From Spirochaetaceae bacterium (GTDB taxonomy: Bacteria > Spirochaetota > Spirochaetia > DSM-2461): 6,536 nucleotides of DNA. A program made the position numbers and the translations under genes. The stretch covers positions 1 to 6,536 of the forward strand of contig JAEINM010000242.1 of assembly GCA_016342385.1 (NCBI GenBank). The letters are read 5' to 3'. This document shows positions 1-6,250 of this stretch, piece after piece; positions within the stretch are counted from its first letter, which is position 1; the number at the start of each line of letters is the position of its first letter. The notes beneath the pieces are model-generated. The model made no database searches, had not been told where the DNA came from, and was given only the letters and a program-made list of their open reading frames with translations.

Positions 1-35
1 TTACACTCCAAATTTTACAAGAATTAGTTTTGTCT

Positions 36-569
36 TTACCATTTATTATAATGTACAATTTCTTCTATTGGTTTTCTCTTTCTTTTGGGAGGGTTTTCAT
101 CGGCATATCCGATTGTCAGTACACTAACAACATATTTATTTAATGGGATTCCCAGTACAGGGCGTATATGTTTCTGGTCAAACCAGGCTACCCAGCAAGT
201 CCCCAGTTCCTGATGAACTGCTTCTAATACAATATGTTCAATTGCAATTGCAGAATCTCTAATTATTTTTTTCAGTTCCGGAAGAGATGAATCTTCAAAT
301 AATTCTATATTTTCATCTTTATTTCTTACACTTAGGTCCGCAATGCAAACAAGAAAAACCGGAGCAGTCCTCATCCATTTCTGGTTATTCGATACTGTAA
401 CAATTTTATCCTTTATTTTTTCATCATCTACAATTATGAAATGCCATGGTTGAGAATTATTGCCCGATGGAGCTTGATTTCCACTTTCTATAAGCAGATT
501 TATGGTTTCAATTGGAACTTTCTTATCTTTATATTTTCTTATACTTCTTCTGTCCTCAATTTCTTTCAT
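36..569 (-). CDS. Nitroreductase-family FMN oxidoreductase
   Basis: Probable cytoplasmic FMN-dependent NAD(P)H oxidoreductase of the nitroreductase superfamily; the natural substrate cannot be told from sequence. From the chosen start the protein has 177 residues, a normal length for the small single-domain members. Visible family features (numbered from this start) are the N-terminal RRSIRKY stretch at about residues 7-13, which in the family binds the FMN phosphate, the APSGNNSQPWHF motif at about 33-44, the helix with DSAIAIEH at about 105-112, GTCWVAWF at about 123-130, and a C-terminal IGYADENPPKRKRKP stretch at about 153-167, typical of the family. An upstream ATG (600-602) would add 11 residues. 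I prefer the start at 567-569 because it has GGAG eight bases upstream and the family motif begins directly after it. No same-strand gene directly precedes it except a possible gene remnant (618-863). The family call is secure; the substrate is open. Confidence 0.93.
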   Translation of the reverse strand: MKEIEDRRSIRKYKDKKVPIETINLLIESGNQAPSGNNSQPWHFIIVDDEKIKDKIVTVSNNQKWMRTAPVFLVCIADLSVRNKDENIELFEDSSLPELKKIIRDSAIAIEHIVLEAVHQELGTCWVAWFDQKHIRPVLGIPLNKYVVSVLTIGYADENPPKRKRKPIEEIVHYNKW

Positions 570-577
570 TTCATTTT

Positions 578-581
578 CTCC
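578..581 (-). promoter_or_regulatory. Ribosome binding site deciding the nitroreductase start
   Basis: GGAG on the minus strand, eight bases before the ATG at 567-569. The alternative ATG at 600-602 has no comparable purine-rich element, so this site argues for the shorter, 177-residue protein. Confidence 0.6.
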
Positions 582-617
582 AGTTATTAAAATGTTTAAC
601 AAAATTACTTAGAATAA

Positions 618-863
618 CTATTCATTAATAACAAAAGTTAAATCTACTCCAAACATATAACAATACTCCGTCAATACATAAACTCTTTTTTTCTTTTCCT
701 TTAACAATTTAAAGGAATATTGAGCATATCCAGCGCTTCCATTTGGTGAACCATCCATCCAGTTTTCCGGAGACACCATTATATGAGAGGATTGTCTTAT
801 GTGAAAATGAGCTAGGTATTCCCAAGAAATTAACGAACTGACAGTAAGAATGGTCTTCGACCA
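618..863 (-). pseudogene. Possible decayed gene tail, unknown family
   Basis: This is the main content of the 375-bp stretch between the nitroreductase and the GH130 gene. The minus strand is open for 81 codons from just after a TGA (864-866) to a TAG (618-620). The translation looks protein-like in its second half: MVSPENWMDGSPNGSAGYAQ begins at an internal ATG (777-779), followed by a Lys-rich stretch and then RVYVLTEYCYMFGVDLTF. From that ATG the product would be 53 residues. Neither this ATG nor the one in the overlapping minus frame (709-864, 51 codons, beginning MVEDHSYCQF) has a Shine-Dalgarno sequence. This suggests the 3' end of a former gene, perhaps with a frameshift near 780-864, rather than an intact small gene. 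It lies on the nitroreductase strand, with its stop 48 bases before that start codon. I do not recognise the family. It could also be chance open sequence. Confidence 0.35.
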
Positions 864-864
864 T
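850..864. repeat. Short perfect inverted repeat
   Basis: ATGGTC and GACCAT face each other across a 3-base spacer (TTC). On the plus strand a run of nine A follows one base later, so on the minus strand the T run comes before the repeat and not after it. It is therefore not a rho-independent terminator in either direction. It lies about 115 bp upstream of the GH130 start and could be a protein-binding site or a chance palindrome. Confidence 0.25.
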
Positions 865-963
865 CAAAAAAAATTTGAAAATTTATTAATAGAATATCCT
901 GAATAACAATAGTTGTCTTAAACTAAAATGGTGAGCACTCCATAGCTTGTCTGCTAGTTTATT

Positions 964-970
964 AAAGAGG
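964..970 (+). promoter_or_regulatory. Ribosome binding site of the GH130 gene
   Basis: AAAGAGG, seven bases before the ATG at 978. It supports this start. No convincing -35/-10 pair is visible in the AT-rich sequence at 867-960: a TTGAAA at 875-880 is only 14 bases from the nearest -10-like TATCCT. Confidence 0.6.
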
Positions 971-977
971 TTCTTTT

Positions 978-2462
978 ATGGAAATAAATGTCAAAAGAAG
1001 GGACGTACTATTTAAACCGGATTCTTCAAGAGTTATAGCCCGATTTCTCTACACTAATGATGAAAGGAGCAGGACAATAATTAGTAGAGTTCTGCAATTG
1101 AACGAGAAAGAAGCAAAGGAAAAGCTGAATCAGGTTTTAAGAAAATTTTCCAAGCGCCACAGGAGCATATCCAATATTTTTAATAGACATTTTCTTCTCC
1201 TTGATGGATTGATGAAAGAAATGGAAATAAATCCCCTGGAGCTCAGTGTAACCCAGAAAGCTCTTATTGGATCGTATTTCACAAAAGAGTATTCTGTTGA
1301 ATCCGCCGCTTTTTTCAACCCCTCAATAATGGAGTCTCCTGATCAGACAGGTGTAATGCCCGATGCGAAAAGAGTCAATCTCAGTTTCCGGGCTACAGGC
1401 GAAGGGCATATTTCCTCTATAGTTTTCCGCACAGGTATACTGGATAAAGACAGCAACCTGACCCTTGAGCCCCTTGGCAATATGCCGGCAGAATCGGAGA
1501 GGATTAAAAGATTCATTTACGACAAAAAGATTTTTCTTGATAAGCTCAATGAAATGCAGCTTATTTACAGCATAGTTCCCACGGAAGAGATCCTTGAATG
1601 TCTCGATGAAAGATTTACTTATGGTGAATTGGAATCCTGTGTCAGAGAGGCGATCAAACGCAATAAATTCCCTTTGGAAATAGAAGAAGCATTCAATCAG
1701 ATTATGTGGCTGGCCTCTTCCGATTACGAAATTGATTTTTCCATGGATTCAGCCATTTCTGAACGGGTCATATTCCCCATATCTTCAACAGAGAGAAACG
1801 GCATAGAAGATGCCAGATTTGTTCGCTTTATTGATGATGATGGCCAGGTTATCTACTATGCCACGTATACTGCTTACAATGGAATGTCCATTATGCCCAA
1901 GCTGATAGAGACAAAAGATTTTTATCTCTTTAAAGTTCTGCCTCTCCATGGACATATTGCCAAGAATAAGGGAATGGCTCTATTCCCAAGAAAAATAGAC
2001 GGTAAATATGCCATGTTATGCCGTATGGACGGGTGCAATAACTACATCTCTTACTCTGAAAACATCAATGCGTGGAATGAAGCTTTTCTTTTCCAGTCAC
2101 CCCATTATCCCTGGGAATTTGTTAAGATTGGAAACTGCGGCTCACCCCTTGAAACCAGGGAGGGATGGTTGATTATAACTCATGCGGTCGGGCCTATGAG
2201 AGAATATGTTCTGGGAGCAGTTCTTATGGATCTCGATCACCCTGAAATAGAAATCGGCCGTTTGAAAGCACCTCTATTGGCTCCCAATGAACAGGAGAGG
2301 GAAGGTTATGTTCCAAACGTAGTCTATTCCTGCGGTTCCATGATTCACAATGATGACCTGATAATCCCTTATGCTGTATCAGATTACGCTTCCACTTATG
2401 CAACTGTCAATCTTGAAGAACTTCTCTCAGAGCTTAAAAAAAACAAAATAAAGCCTCAATAA
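978..2462 (+). CDS. GH130-family beta-mannoside phosphorylase/hydrolase, long form
   Basis: Carbohydrate-active enzyme of glycoside hydrolase family 130. Characterised members phosphorolyse or hydrolyse beta-mannosidic links (for example mannosyl-glucose, beta-1,2-mannosides). At 494 residues it is far longer than the ~300-350-residue core enzymes. The extra length is a helical N-terminal region (about 1-100) and a helical stretch before the catalytic core (about 170-250). Core motifs in order are RATGEGHISSIVFRTG (138-153), GIEDARFVRF (275-284), ATYTAY (295-300), NKGMALFPRK (330-339), GNCGSP (385-390), THAVGPMREY (401-410) and YVPNVVYSCG (444-453). By family analogy Asp278 of the EDAR motif is the likely proton donor. 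Whether the phosphate-binding basic residues that separate phosphorylases from hydrolases are present needs an alignment. There is no signal peptide, so the enzyme is probably cytoplasmic. It is a single gene on this strand, ending 12 bp from the convergent FAD gene. Family confident, exact substrate unknown. Confidence 0.92.
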   Translation: MEINVKRRDVLFKPDSSRVIARFLYTNDERSRTIISRVLQLNEKEAKEKLNQVLRKFSKRHRSISNIFNRHFLLLDGLMKEMEINPLELSVTQKALIGSYFTKEYSVESAAFFNPSIMESPDQTGVMPDAKRVNLSFRATGEGHISSIVFRTGILDKDSNLTLEPLGNMPAESERIKRFIYDKKIFLDKLNEMQLIYSIVPTEEILECLDERFTYGELESCVREAIKRNKFPLEIEEAFNQIMWLASSDYEIDFSMDSAISERVIFPISSTERNGIEDARFVRFIDDDGQVIYYATYTAYNGMSIMPKLIETKDFYLFKVLPLHGHIAKNKGMALFPRKIDGKYAMLCRMDGCNNYISYSENINAWNEAFLFQSPHYPWEFVKIGNCGSPLETREGWLIITHAVGPMREYVLGAVLMDLDHPEIEIGRLKAPLLAPNEQEREGYVPNVVYSCGSMIHNDDLIIPYAVSDYASTYATVNLEELLSELKKNKIKPQ

Positions 2463-2474
2463 ATTTAATGACCT

Positions 2475-4067
2475 CTATCGTCTCTTCCCTTTAAGCATTT
2501 TTTCAGATGCCAGTTTTCCCGTAACGATAGATATGGGGAAACCCGAAGGACTGTAGGTCCATTGACCGGCCTGATAGACCGATGGAAGAGGAGTGTTAAC
2601 CGAATGAAATATCCGGGGTAATGTATGAACAACCGGCATAAAAGAGTTGGTAAAAGCCCAACCGGTTATTGCACCATGAGAATTTCCGGAAATTCTCTCA
2701 ATGGTCAAAGGGGTAGAAGAGAACTGATCTATTATTGAATCTTTCATTCTCTTAAAGACTCCCTTATCCAATGTATCGATCATCGCTTCTTCCATGATTT
2801 TCTTAAATATCTCCAAATGACCTTTCTCTTTAATTATCTTTGTCAGGTCATAGTCGAATAACAAACTGACGATCAGTCCCGTTTTACCGGGAGGTGCAAG
2901 AGTATCATCACGTAGAACAGGGATGGAGATTTCAAAGGTATTCAAAAGGCAGAATTGCTTCACATATTCTTTCAGCAGATCTATTTTTCCCGTTTCCCGA
3001 TAATGAGTCAGATAATTCTGGTCAACTGAAGAAAGACCTTTTGTCTTAGACGTATAAAAGAAATGTTCGCTGCATTTTTGTGAGAAAAACTCTTTGTCCT
3101 TCTCAAGGGTTAGATAAACAGTAAAAACAGAATCACCACCGTGTAAAAGCTCCAATTCCTCTCGTTTCCTTTTGACTGTTTTACTCAATTTTCTGCTTTT
3201 TATTTTTTCAATATCAATAATTCTGTAAAGAGTCTTACTATCGGCAGCCCATAACAAGGAATCATAGGAGAAACCTTCTCCTGTAATATCGAGAAGCACC
3301 TTTTCTTCAGGATGAAGTTCATCTGCTCTCCGGTTTGTAAGAATAATTCCTTCCCTATCAGTAATATATTCTGTTAGCCTTTCTACAAGAGTTCCAGTTC
3401 CCCCTAAGGGATAATGATAATCATTGTATAATTTAAAATAACTGAGGGCAAAAAAGGTTGGTGTGCTTCTGAAAAAATGCTGTACGATCATATCAATTAA
3501 TGACTGATTTGAAGTAAATCGGGAAATAAAATCTTCAACTGGATAATTCAATTTTAAAATTTTATTAATAGTCAGGAGATACCGGTATAACCAGGGAAGA
3601 AACTCCTTAAAGAGAAATCGGTGATTGTTCTTCAGATCCAGAAAAGCCGGATTATCAATACCATAAAGAACATCCATATAGGACATGACAGTCCCTATAG
3701 TTTTGAATATGTTCTGTATCTCTTCTTTGTTTTCGGGGTAGAAATGAATTAATAAATCTCTGTATTCATTGATATTCTCTTCATTGTTAATTCGTAAAGT
3801 GTAATCTTCAATTCCAACTGTTACCTGACTCCGAACAAAGTTCATTTGAATTCCCAATTGTTTCAACATGGGAAAAAGTATTCTGGTGTCTTCAAGGGAG
3901 CGTATACCTCCATCAAAAAGAACTCCTTTCCGTGTAAAAGAATTAACCAATCCTCCAGGCTTTTGTTCCTTTTCCAGCACTGTAACTGCTTTTCCGGCTT
4001 TAACGAGAAACGCTGCCGCTGTCAGTCCTGCAATACCACCTCCGACGATTAAATTCTCCACCTTCAT
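2475..4067 (-). CDS. FAD-dependent oxidoreductase, CrtI/retinol saturase type
   Basis: Predicted flavoprotein of the phytoene desaturase/carotenoid isomerase/retinol saturase group, which desaturates, isomerises or saturates polyene or isoprenoid lipids. The 530-residue length fits. Visible features are the N-terminal dinucleotide fold with VGGGIAGL (8-15), the acidic Glu32 at the end of the second strand and PGG at 37-39. Further along are the PLGGTGTLVERL stretch (220-231), typical of CrtI-like enzymes, the SHGAITGW motif (463-470), and the C-terminal FAD contact region YQAGQWTYSPSGFPISIVTG (498-517). Residues around 150-175 are hydrophobic and probably membrane-associated. Translation is supported by AAGGGA just upstream of the ATG. 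It starts 30 bp after the NTF2-like stop codon, so the two are almost certainly co-transcribed, and it is the last gene of the cluster. No phytoene synthase or other carotenoid gene lies in the window, so the substrate is open. A carotenoid role should not be assumed. Confidence 0.88.
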   Translation of the reverse strand: MKVENLIVGGGIAGLTAAAFLVKAGKAVTVLEKEQKPGGLVNSFTRKGVLFDGGIRSLEDTRILFPMLKQLGIQMNFVRSQVTVGIEDYTLRINNEENINEYRDLLIHFYPENKEEIQNIFKTIGTVMSYMDVLYGIDNPAFLDLKNNHRFLFKEFLPWLYRYLLTINKILKLNYPVEDFISRFTSNQSLIDMIVQHFFRSTPTFFALSYFKLYNDYHYPLGGTGTLVERLTEYITDREGIILTNRRADELHPEEKVLLDITGEGFSYDSLLWAADSKTLYRIIDIEKIKSRKLSKTVKRKREELELLHGGDSVFTVYLTLEKDKEFFSQKCSEHFFYTSKTKGLSSVDQNYLTHYRETGKIDLLKEYVKQFCLLNTFEISIPVLRDDTLAPPGKTGLIVSLLFDYDLTKIIKEKGHLEIFKKIMEEAMIDTLDKGVFKRMKDSIIDQFSSTPLTIERISGNSHGAITGWAFTNSFMPVVHTLPRIFHSVNTPLPSVYQAGQWTYSPSGFPISIVTGKLASEKMLKGKRR

Positions 4068-4097
4068 TTTTTTCCCTTGAATTTCATCATTTTTACC

Positions 4098-4547
4098 TTA
4101 TCCAAATTTTTTATGTATGAAACGGCGGTACATTTTACCGAACCGGGGAATATTGTTAAAAATATCTCCCCATAAGTCATAATAGTCCCTCTGGTGAGTT
4201 ATCAGTCCCTCAGAGTTGATCGTTAATCGTGTAGATCCATACAGTGGAGTACTGGGAAACTTTTTAAACATCATTGTCATAATCCATTCAAGAATAATGG
4301 TATTTTCGTTTTGAGCTATTGTGACTATTTCCATACTGAGTTCTTTACTTCTTTGAGTCAGACGTTCGCACATGGCTGTAAAGTCTTCAATTCCCTCTAT
4401 CCTCTGTATGGAATCCTGGAATACTATATCTTTATGGTAATAGGGAAAAATGTGAGACCAATCGGGTTTTCCCTCTGTATTATAGGTCTTTGACCATAGT
4501 TCCTTAACAGTATTCATATCTAATTTCTCATTCATTTTCACATCCAT
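4098..4547 (-). CDS. NTF2-like (SnoaL-like) fold protein
   Basis: Small single-domain alpha+beta cone protein of the nuclear transport factor 2-like/SnoaL-like superfamily. Such folds hold small hydrophobic ligands or act as isomerases, cyclases or hydratases. At 149 residues it fits one domain. Supporting features are the N-terminal helix with W18, the HKDIVFQDSIQRIEG segment (38-52), strand pairs around 72-92, and a C-terminal STRLTINSEGLITHQRDYYD stretch (105-124), then WGDIFNNIPRFG (126-137) and a basic tail. The DYYD...IP..G ending is what I recall in NTF2-like proteins that sit beside SDR and FAD oxidoreductase genes in proteobacterial lipid/stress clusters, and the same companions occur here. 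The start is uncertain: the ATG at 4545-4547 has only a weak purine stretch upstream, while the ATG at 4533-4535 (residue 5) has GGA seven bases upstream. It lies 30 bp upstream of the flavoprotein gene. Confidence 0.82.
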   Translation of the reverse strand: MDVKMNEKLDMNTVKELWSKTYNTEGKPDWSHIFPYYHKDIVFQDSIQRIEGIEDFTAMCERLTQRSKELSMEIVTIAQNENTIILEWIMTMMFKKFPSTPLYGSTRLTINSEGLITHQRDYYDLWGDIFNNIPRFGKMYRRFIHKKFG

Positions 4548-4570
4548 TTTGCTTTTCTATAACAGCAAGT

Positions 4571-4582
4571 ATGATATATCAT
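4571..4582. promoter_or_regulatory. 12-bp perfect palindrome upstream of the NTF2-like gene
   Basis: ATGATATATCAT is self-complementary over all 12 bases and lies 23 bp before the NTF2-like start, in the 58-bp gap after the lipoprotein gene. Its position would suit an operator for a dimeric regulator or an internal promoter region. It is AT-only at the centre and may be chance. No good -35/-10 pair surrounds it. Confidence 0.25.
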
Positions 4583-4605
4583 TAACTGAAAATCCCTGTT
4601 CTGCT

Positions 4606-5460
4606 TTAAAAAAATTCAGGTTCATCGGGAAATAAGAGGTCCCTCTTTTCCATTAATTCCTCACAGGAATCAATTTCATCACTCACTCTTATCAATATAA
4701 GAGGATTCATACCCCGATCAGGATTCTGTACCGGATTTGACTGCTGTCTCAATATTTTCATCGAAGCATCAATTACAAATTGTTCTGAACGATCTTCTAT
4801 ATAGCCGTATAAGTTCCCATTTGAATGTAGAACTAAGTGGTTTGTATAAATCTCTCTTCTGGTAATATAGAGCTCACCTTTAATTAAGCCCCCCATTTTC
4901 AGTTCAACAGTTGCGCCGGGATTCCCGTCATTATCCGGATCTGTCAACCGGGGATCCTTGGGATCTCTTGAAAGAGGAAGTGATGGATCACCTGTAATAC
5001 CAAGAAGAGTAGGAGATTCCGGTCTGTATATTTGCCATTGTCCCTTTTCATATTGGAGTTCAACCTCTTGAATCCGCGGTTGAATAGCCTGAACGGATTC
5101 ATCCTTAAAAAGGGATTTTACAAATTTCTGATTTATTTTTTGTTCGGCATGACAGAACGTATCGACCTGAAAAAGTTTTCCCTCTTCAATAAAAAAATCT
5201 GTATAACCATAGGAAATAACAAAAGTTTTCATGGGTGTTTTTGTTGTTACATCTTCATAAGCGACAACATCAAAATGGGCATAGTGTCCGGCGATCATTT
5301 GCATAGCTTCGTCAATATCCTCAGGTCCAATCCATAGAGAGTCATTTTCAGGAATAGTAAATAAGGGAGGCTCCGGCCATTGCCGTGATCCGGAACAGCT
5401 GATTATGAAAACTGTAAACAAGACAACAATAATAGAGTTTAATAATTTTGTTCGTTGCAT
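4606..5460 (-). CDS. Uncharacterised lipoprotein
   Basis: Predicted envelope lipoprotein of 284 residues. The N-terminus has a short basic start (MQRTK), a hydrophobic core (about 6-20) and a relaxed lipobox FIISC with Cys22 as the lipidation site. Ser23 follows, so there is no Asp +2 inner-membrane retention signal. The mature part has no transmembrane segment. Its most striking element is an acidic, glycine-containing stretch DPDNDGNPGATVEL (174-187), which resembles calcium-binding Asp-rich loops and is followed by beta-rich sequence (about 188-232). The last 40 residues are acidic and end in EFF. I recognise no named family. AAGGA (5467-5471) lies six bases before the ATG, supporting the start. 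It sits between the 170-residue unknown gene (83 bp upstream) and the NTF2-like gene (58 bp downstream), all on one strand, which suggests an envelope or lipid-related role for the cluster. Confidence 0.85.
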   Translation of the reverse strand: MQRTKLLNSIIVVLFTVFIISCSGSRQWPEPPLFTIPENDSLWIGPEDIDEAMQMIAGHYAHFDVVAYEDVTTKTPMKTFVISYGYTDFFIEEGKLFQVDTFCHAEQKINQKFVKSLFKDESVQAIQPRIQEVELQYEKGQWQIYRPESPTLLGITGDPSLPLSRDPKDPRLTDPDNDGNPGATVELKMGGLIKGELYITRREIYTNHLVLHSNGNLYGYIEDRSEQFVIDASMKILRQQSNPVQNPDRGMNPLILIRVSDEIDSCEELMEKRDLLFPDEPEFF

Positions 5461-5471
5461 AAAACATCCTT

Positions 5472-5490
5472 AGCTATAAAGATAATAGCT
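5472..5490 (-). promoter_or_regulatory. Hairpin in the lipoprotein leader
   Basis: AGCTAT and ATAGCT pair across a 7-base loop in the minus-strand transcript. The foot of the hairpin abuts the AAGGA ribosome binding site at 5467-5471, so it could modulate translation of the lipoprotein. The stem is only six pairs and AU-rich, and there is no T run after it to make a terminator. Confidence 0.3.
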
Positions 5491-5543
5491 TCAGGAATTA
5501 TTGGCAAATAAGATTTTATTTATAAAAACCGATCTACAGAATA

Positions 5544-6056
5544 TTAATATTTCCTGCTGTCATAAGCCCAGTGAAGCAGAGCCTGTCTCTGCCTCTTTCT
5601 GCAGTCCAGAACTCCGGGAGGACAGTTCTTTTTTATCTGAGCAATGTGGCGAACCATTTGTTTCCATCTTTTAATCTGTTTCTCATCATAAGGAGACCTG
5701 CGACCCATGTAATATCTACTGTACCATTGAAACCAGCCTCGGGGGTCTTCGGGATATATCCATCGCCTTTCAATCCAATAGTTCAAACTTTTTGATGCAT
5801 TAATACCAAAAAAATTTAATTGGGGATTATGAAATTCGTGGCATAACTTTGCCTCATCAAACCAATCATCAGGAAATTCATTTCGACAATCTGTCATGTA
5901 TTTTCCCCCGAAAACACCCAGATAAAGCATCTCTTTCGGTGTTAATTCAGGATTAAAATCAGAATGAAAATTTTGGCCGACTGGTTCACTTAAAGCATAT
6001 TGATAATTTTTCTGCATAAGGTCATTAACAATGACTATAGATTCTATTTCTCCCAT
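5544..6056 (-). CDS. Conserved uncharacterised Trp/Tyr/Arg-rich protein
   Basis: Function unknown. The 170-residue product has no signal peptide or membrane segment and is unusually rich in Trp, Tyr and Arg. Three blocks look strongly constrained: FNPELTPKEMLYLGVFGGKY (34-53) followed by MTDC, DPRGWFQWYSRYYMGRR (104-120), and a C-terminal block with NCPPGVLDCRKRQRQALLHW (144-163) followed by AYDSRK. Cys57, Cys72, Cys145 and Cys152 could matter; the last pair (C-x6-C) might bind metal or form a disulfide, though this is a guess. From memory, similar sequences are annotated only as hypothetical, in bacteria and also in fungi (unverified). The start at 6054-6056 has only a weak GAG close by. An in-frame Met14 has none, and conserved-looking sequence starts around residue 18. 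It is the second minus-strand gene after the SDR and precedes the lipoprotein gene. Confidence 0.82.
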   Translation of the reverse strand: MGEIESIVIVNDLMQKNYQYALSEPVGQNFHSDFNPELTPKEMLYLGVFGGKYMTDCRNEFPDDWFDEAKLCHEFHNPQLNFFGINASKSLNYWIERRWIYPEDPRGWFQWYSRYYMGRRSPYDEKQIKRWKQMVRHIAQIKKNCPPGVLDCRKRQRQALLHWAYDSRKY

Positions 6057-6062
6057 ATCTCA

Positions 6063-6068
6063 ATTATA
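6063..6068 (-). promoter_or_regulatory. Possible -10 element, near-leaderless start
   Basis: A perfect TATAAT on the minus strand ends six bases before the ATG at 6054-6056, which would place transcription start at or within a base or two of the start codon. A poor -35 (TTATAA, 16 bases upstream) is the only partner. The missing good Shine-Dalgarno sequence for this gene fits a leaderless message, but TATAAT is common by chance in such AT-rich sequence. Confidence 0.25.
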
Positions 6069-6194
6069 CTATAACTTTTTATCATTATAAGCAGTCATCA
6101 ACTCGTCCATCTGTTGGTTTAACTCTTCCTGAGAAGTGATTTAATAAAACTCCAGAACATTTTCATCGAGAAATAAATGGCATACAAACAGGAT
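6069..6194 (-). pseudogene. Possible gene scrap with one internal stop
   Basis: In the 194-bp gap between the SDR and the 170-residue unknown gene, one minus frame reads 17 codons (ending FLDENVLEFY), a TAA at 6141-6143, then 23 codons (ITSQEELNQQMDELMTAYND, then KKL) and TAG at 6069-6071. The second part looks like an amphipathic helix at a protein C-terminus. A single nonsense change in a small or truncated gene would explain the pattern. No start codon with a ribosome binding site is visible. Open stretches this short can easily arise by chance, so support is weak. Confidence 0.2.
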
Positions 6195-6250
6195 TTAATA
6201 TTTAAAAATATAGTGCTACTAAAAAGAAGAACATAAGGAGATTCATTTTT

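Noticed and set aside
612..623. GAATA-AC-TATTC inverted repeat upstream of the nitroreductase as an operator
   Set aside because: Only five-base arms in AT-rich sequence, and it overlaps the stop codon of the possible gene remnant; expected by chance.
1130..1318. 62-codon minus-strand open frame inside the GH130 gene
   Set aside because: Fully antisense to a well-supported coding sequence, with no family features of its own.
2429..2457. GAGCTT ... AAGCCTC pairing around an A-rich stretch at the convergent gene ends, as a possible bidirectional terminator
   Set aside because: The stem needs a bulge, the loop is about 15 bases, and it lies within the GH130 coding end; too weak to call.
2475..4067. 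Calling the flavoprotein a phytoene desaturase (crtI) of a carotenoid cluster
   Set aside because: No phytoene synthase, cyclase or other carotenoid gene is in the window, and the sequence fits the wider RetSat/CrtISO group equally well.
3846..4080. Two overlapping plus-strand open frames opposite the flavoprotein N-terminus
   Set aside because: Antisense to the FAD-binding motif region; their composition is a by-product of that coding sequence.
4311..4493. Plus-strand open frame opposite the NTF2-like gene
   Set aside because: Shadow of a clear coding region on the other strand, with no ribosome binding site.
5032..5337. 101-codon plus-strand open frame opposite the lipoprotein gene
   Set aside because: Antisense to a gene with signal peptide, lipobox and good ribosome binding site; the translation is low-complexity Phe/Ile/Lys sequence without recognisable motifs.
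5571..5795. 74-codon plus-strand open frame opposite the 170-residue unknown gene
   Set aside because: It mirrors the conserved C-terminal blocks of the minus-strand protein, which is the coding frame.
6198..6211. ATATTT-AA-AAATAT inverted repeat downstream of the SDR as a terminator
   Set aside because: Purely A/T stem without GC pairs and without a clear following T run.
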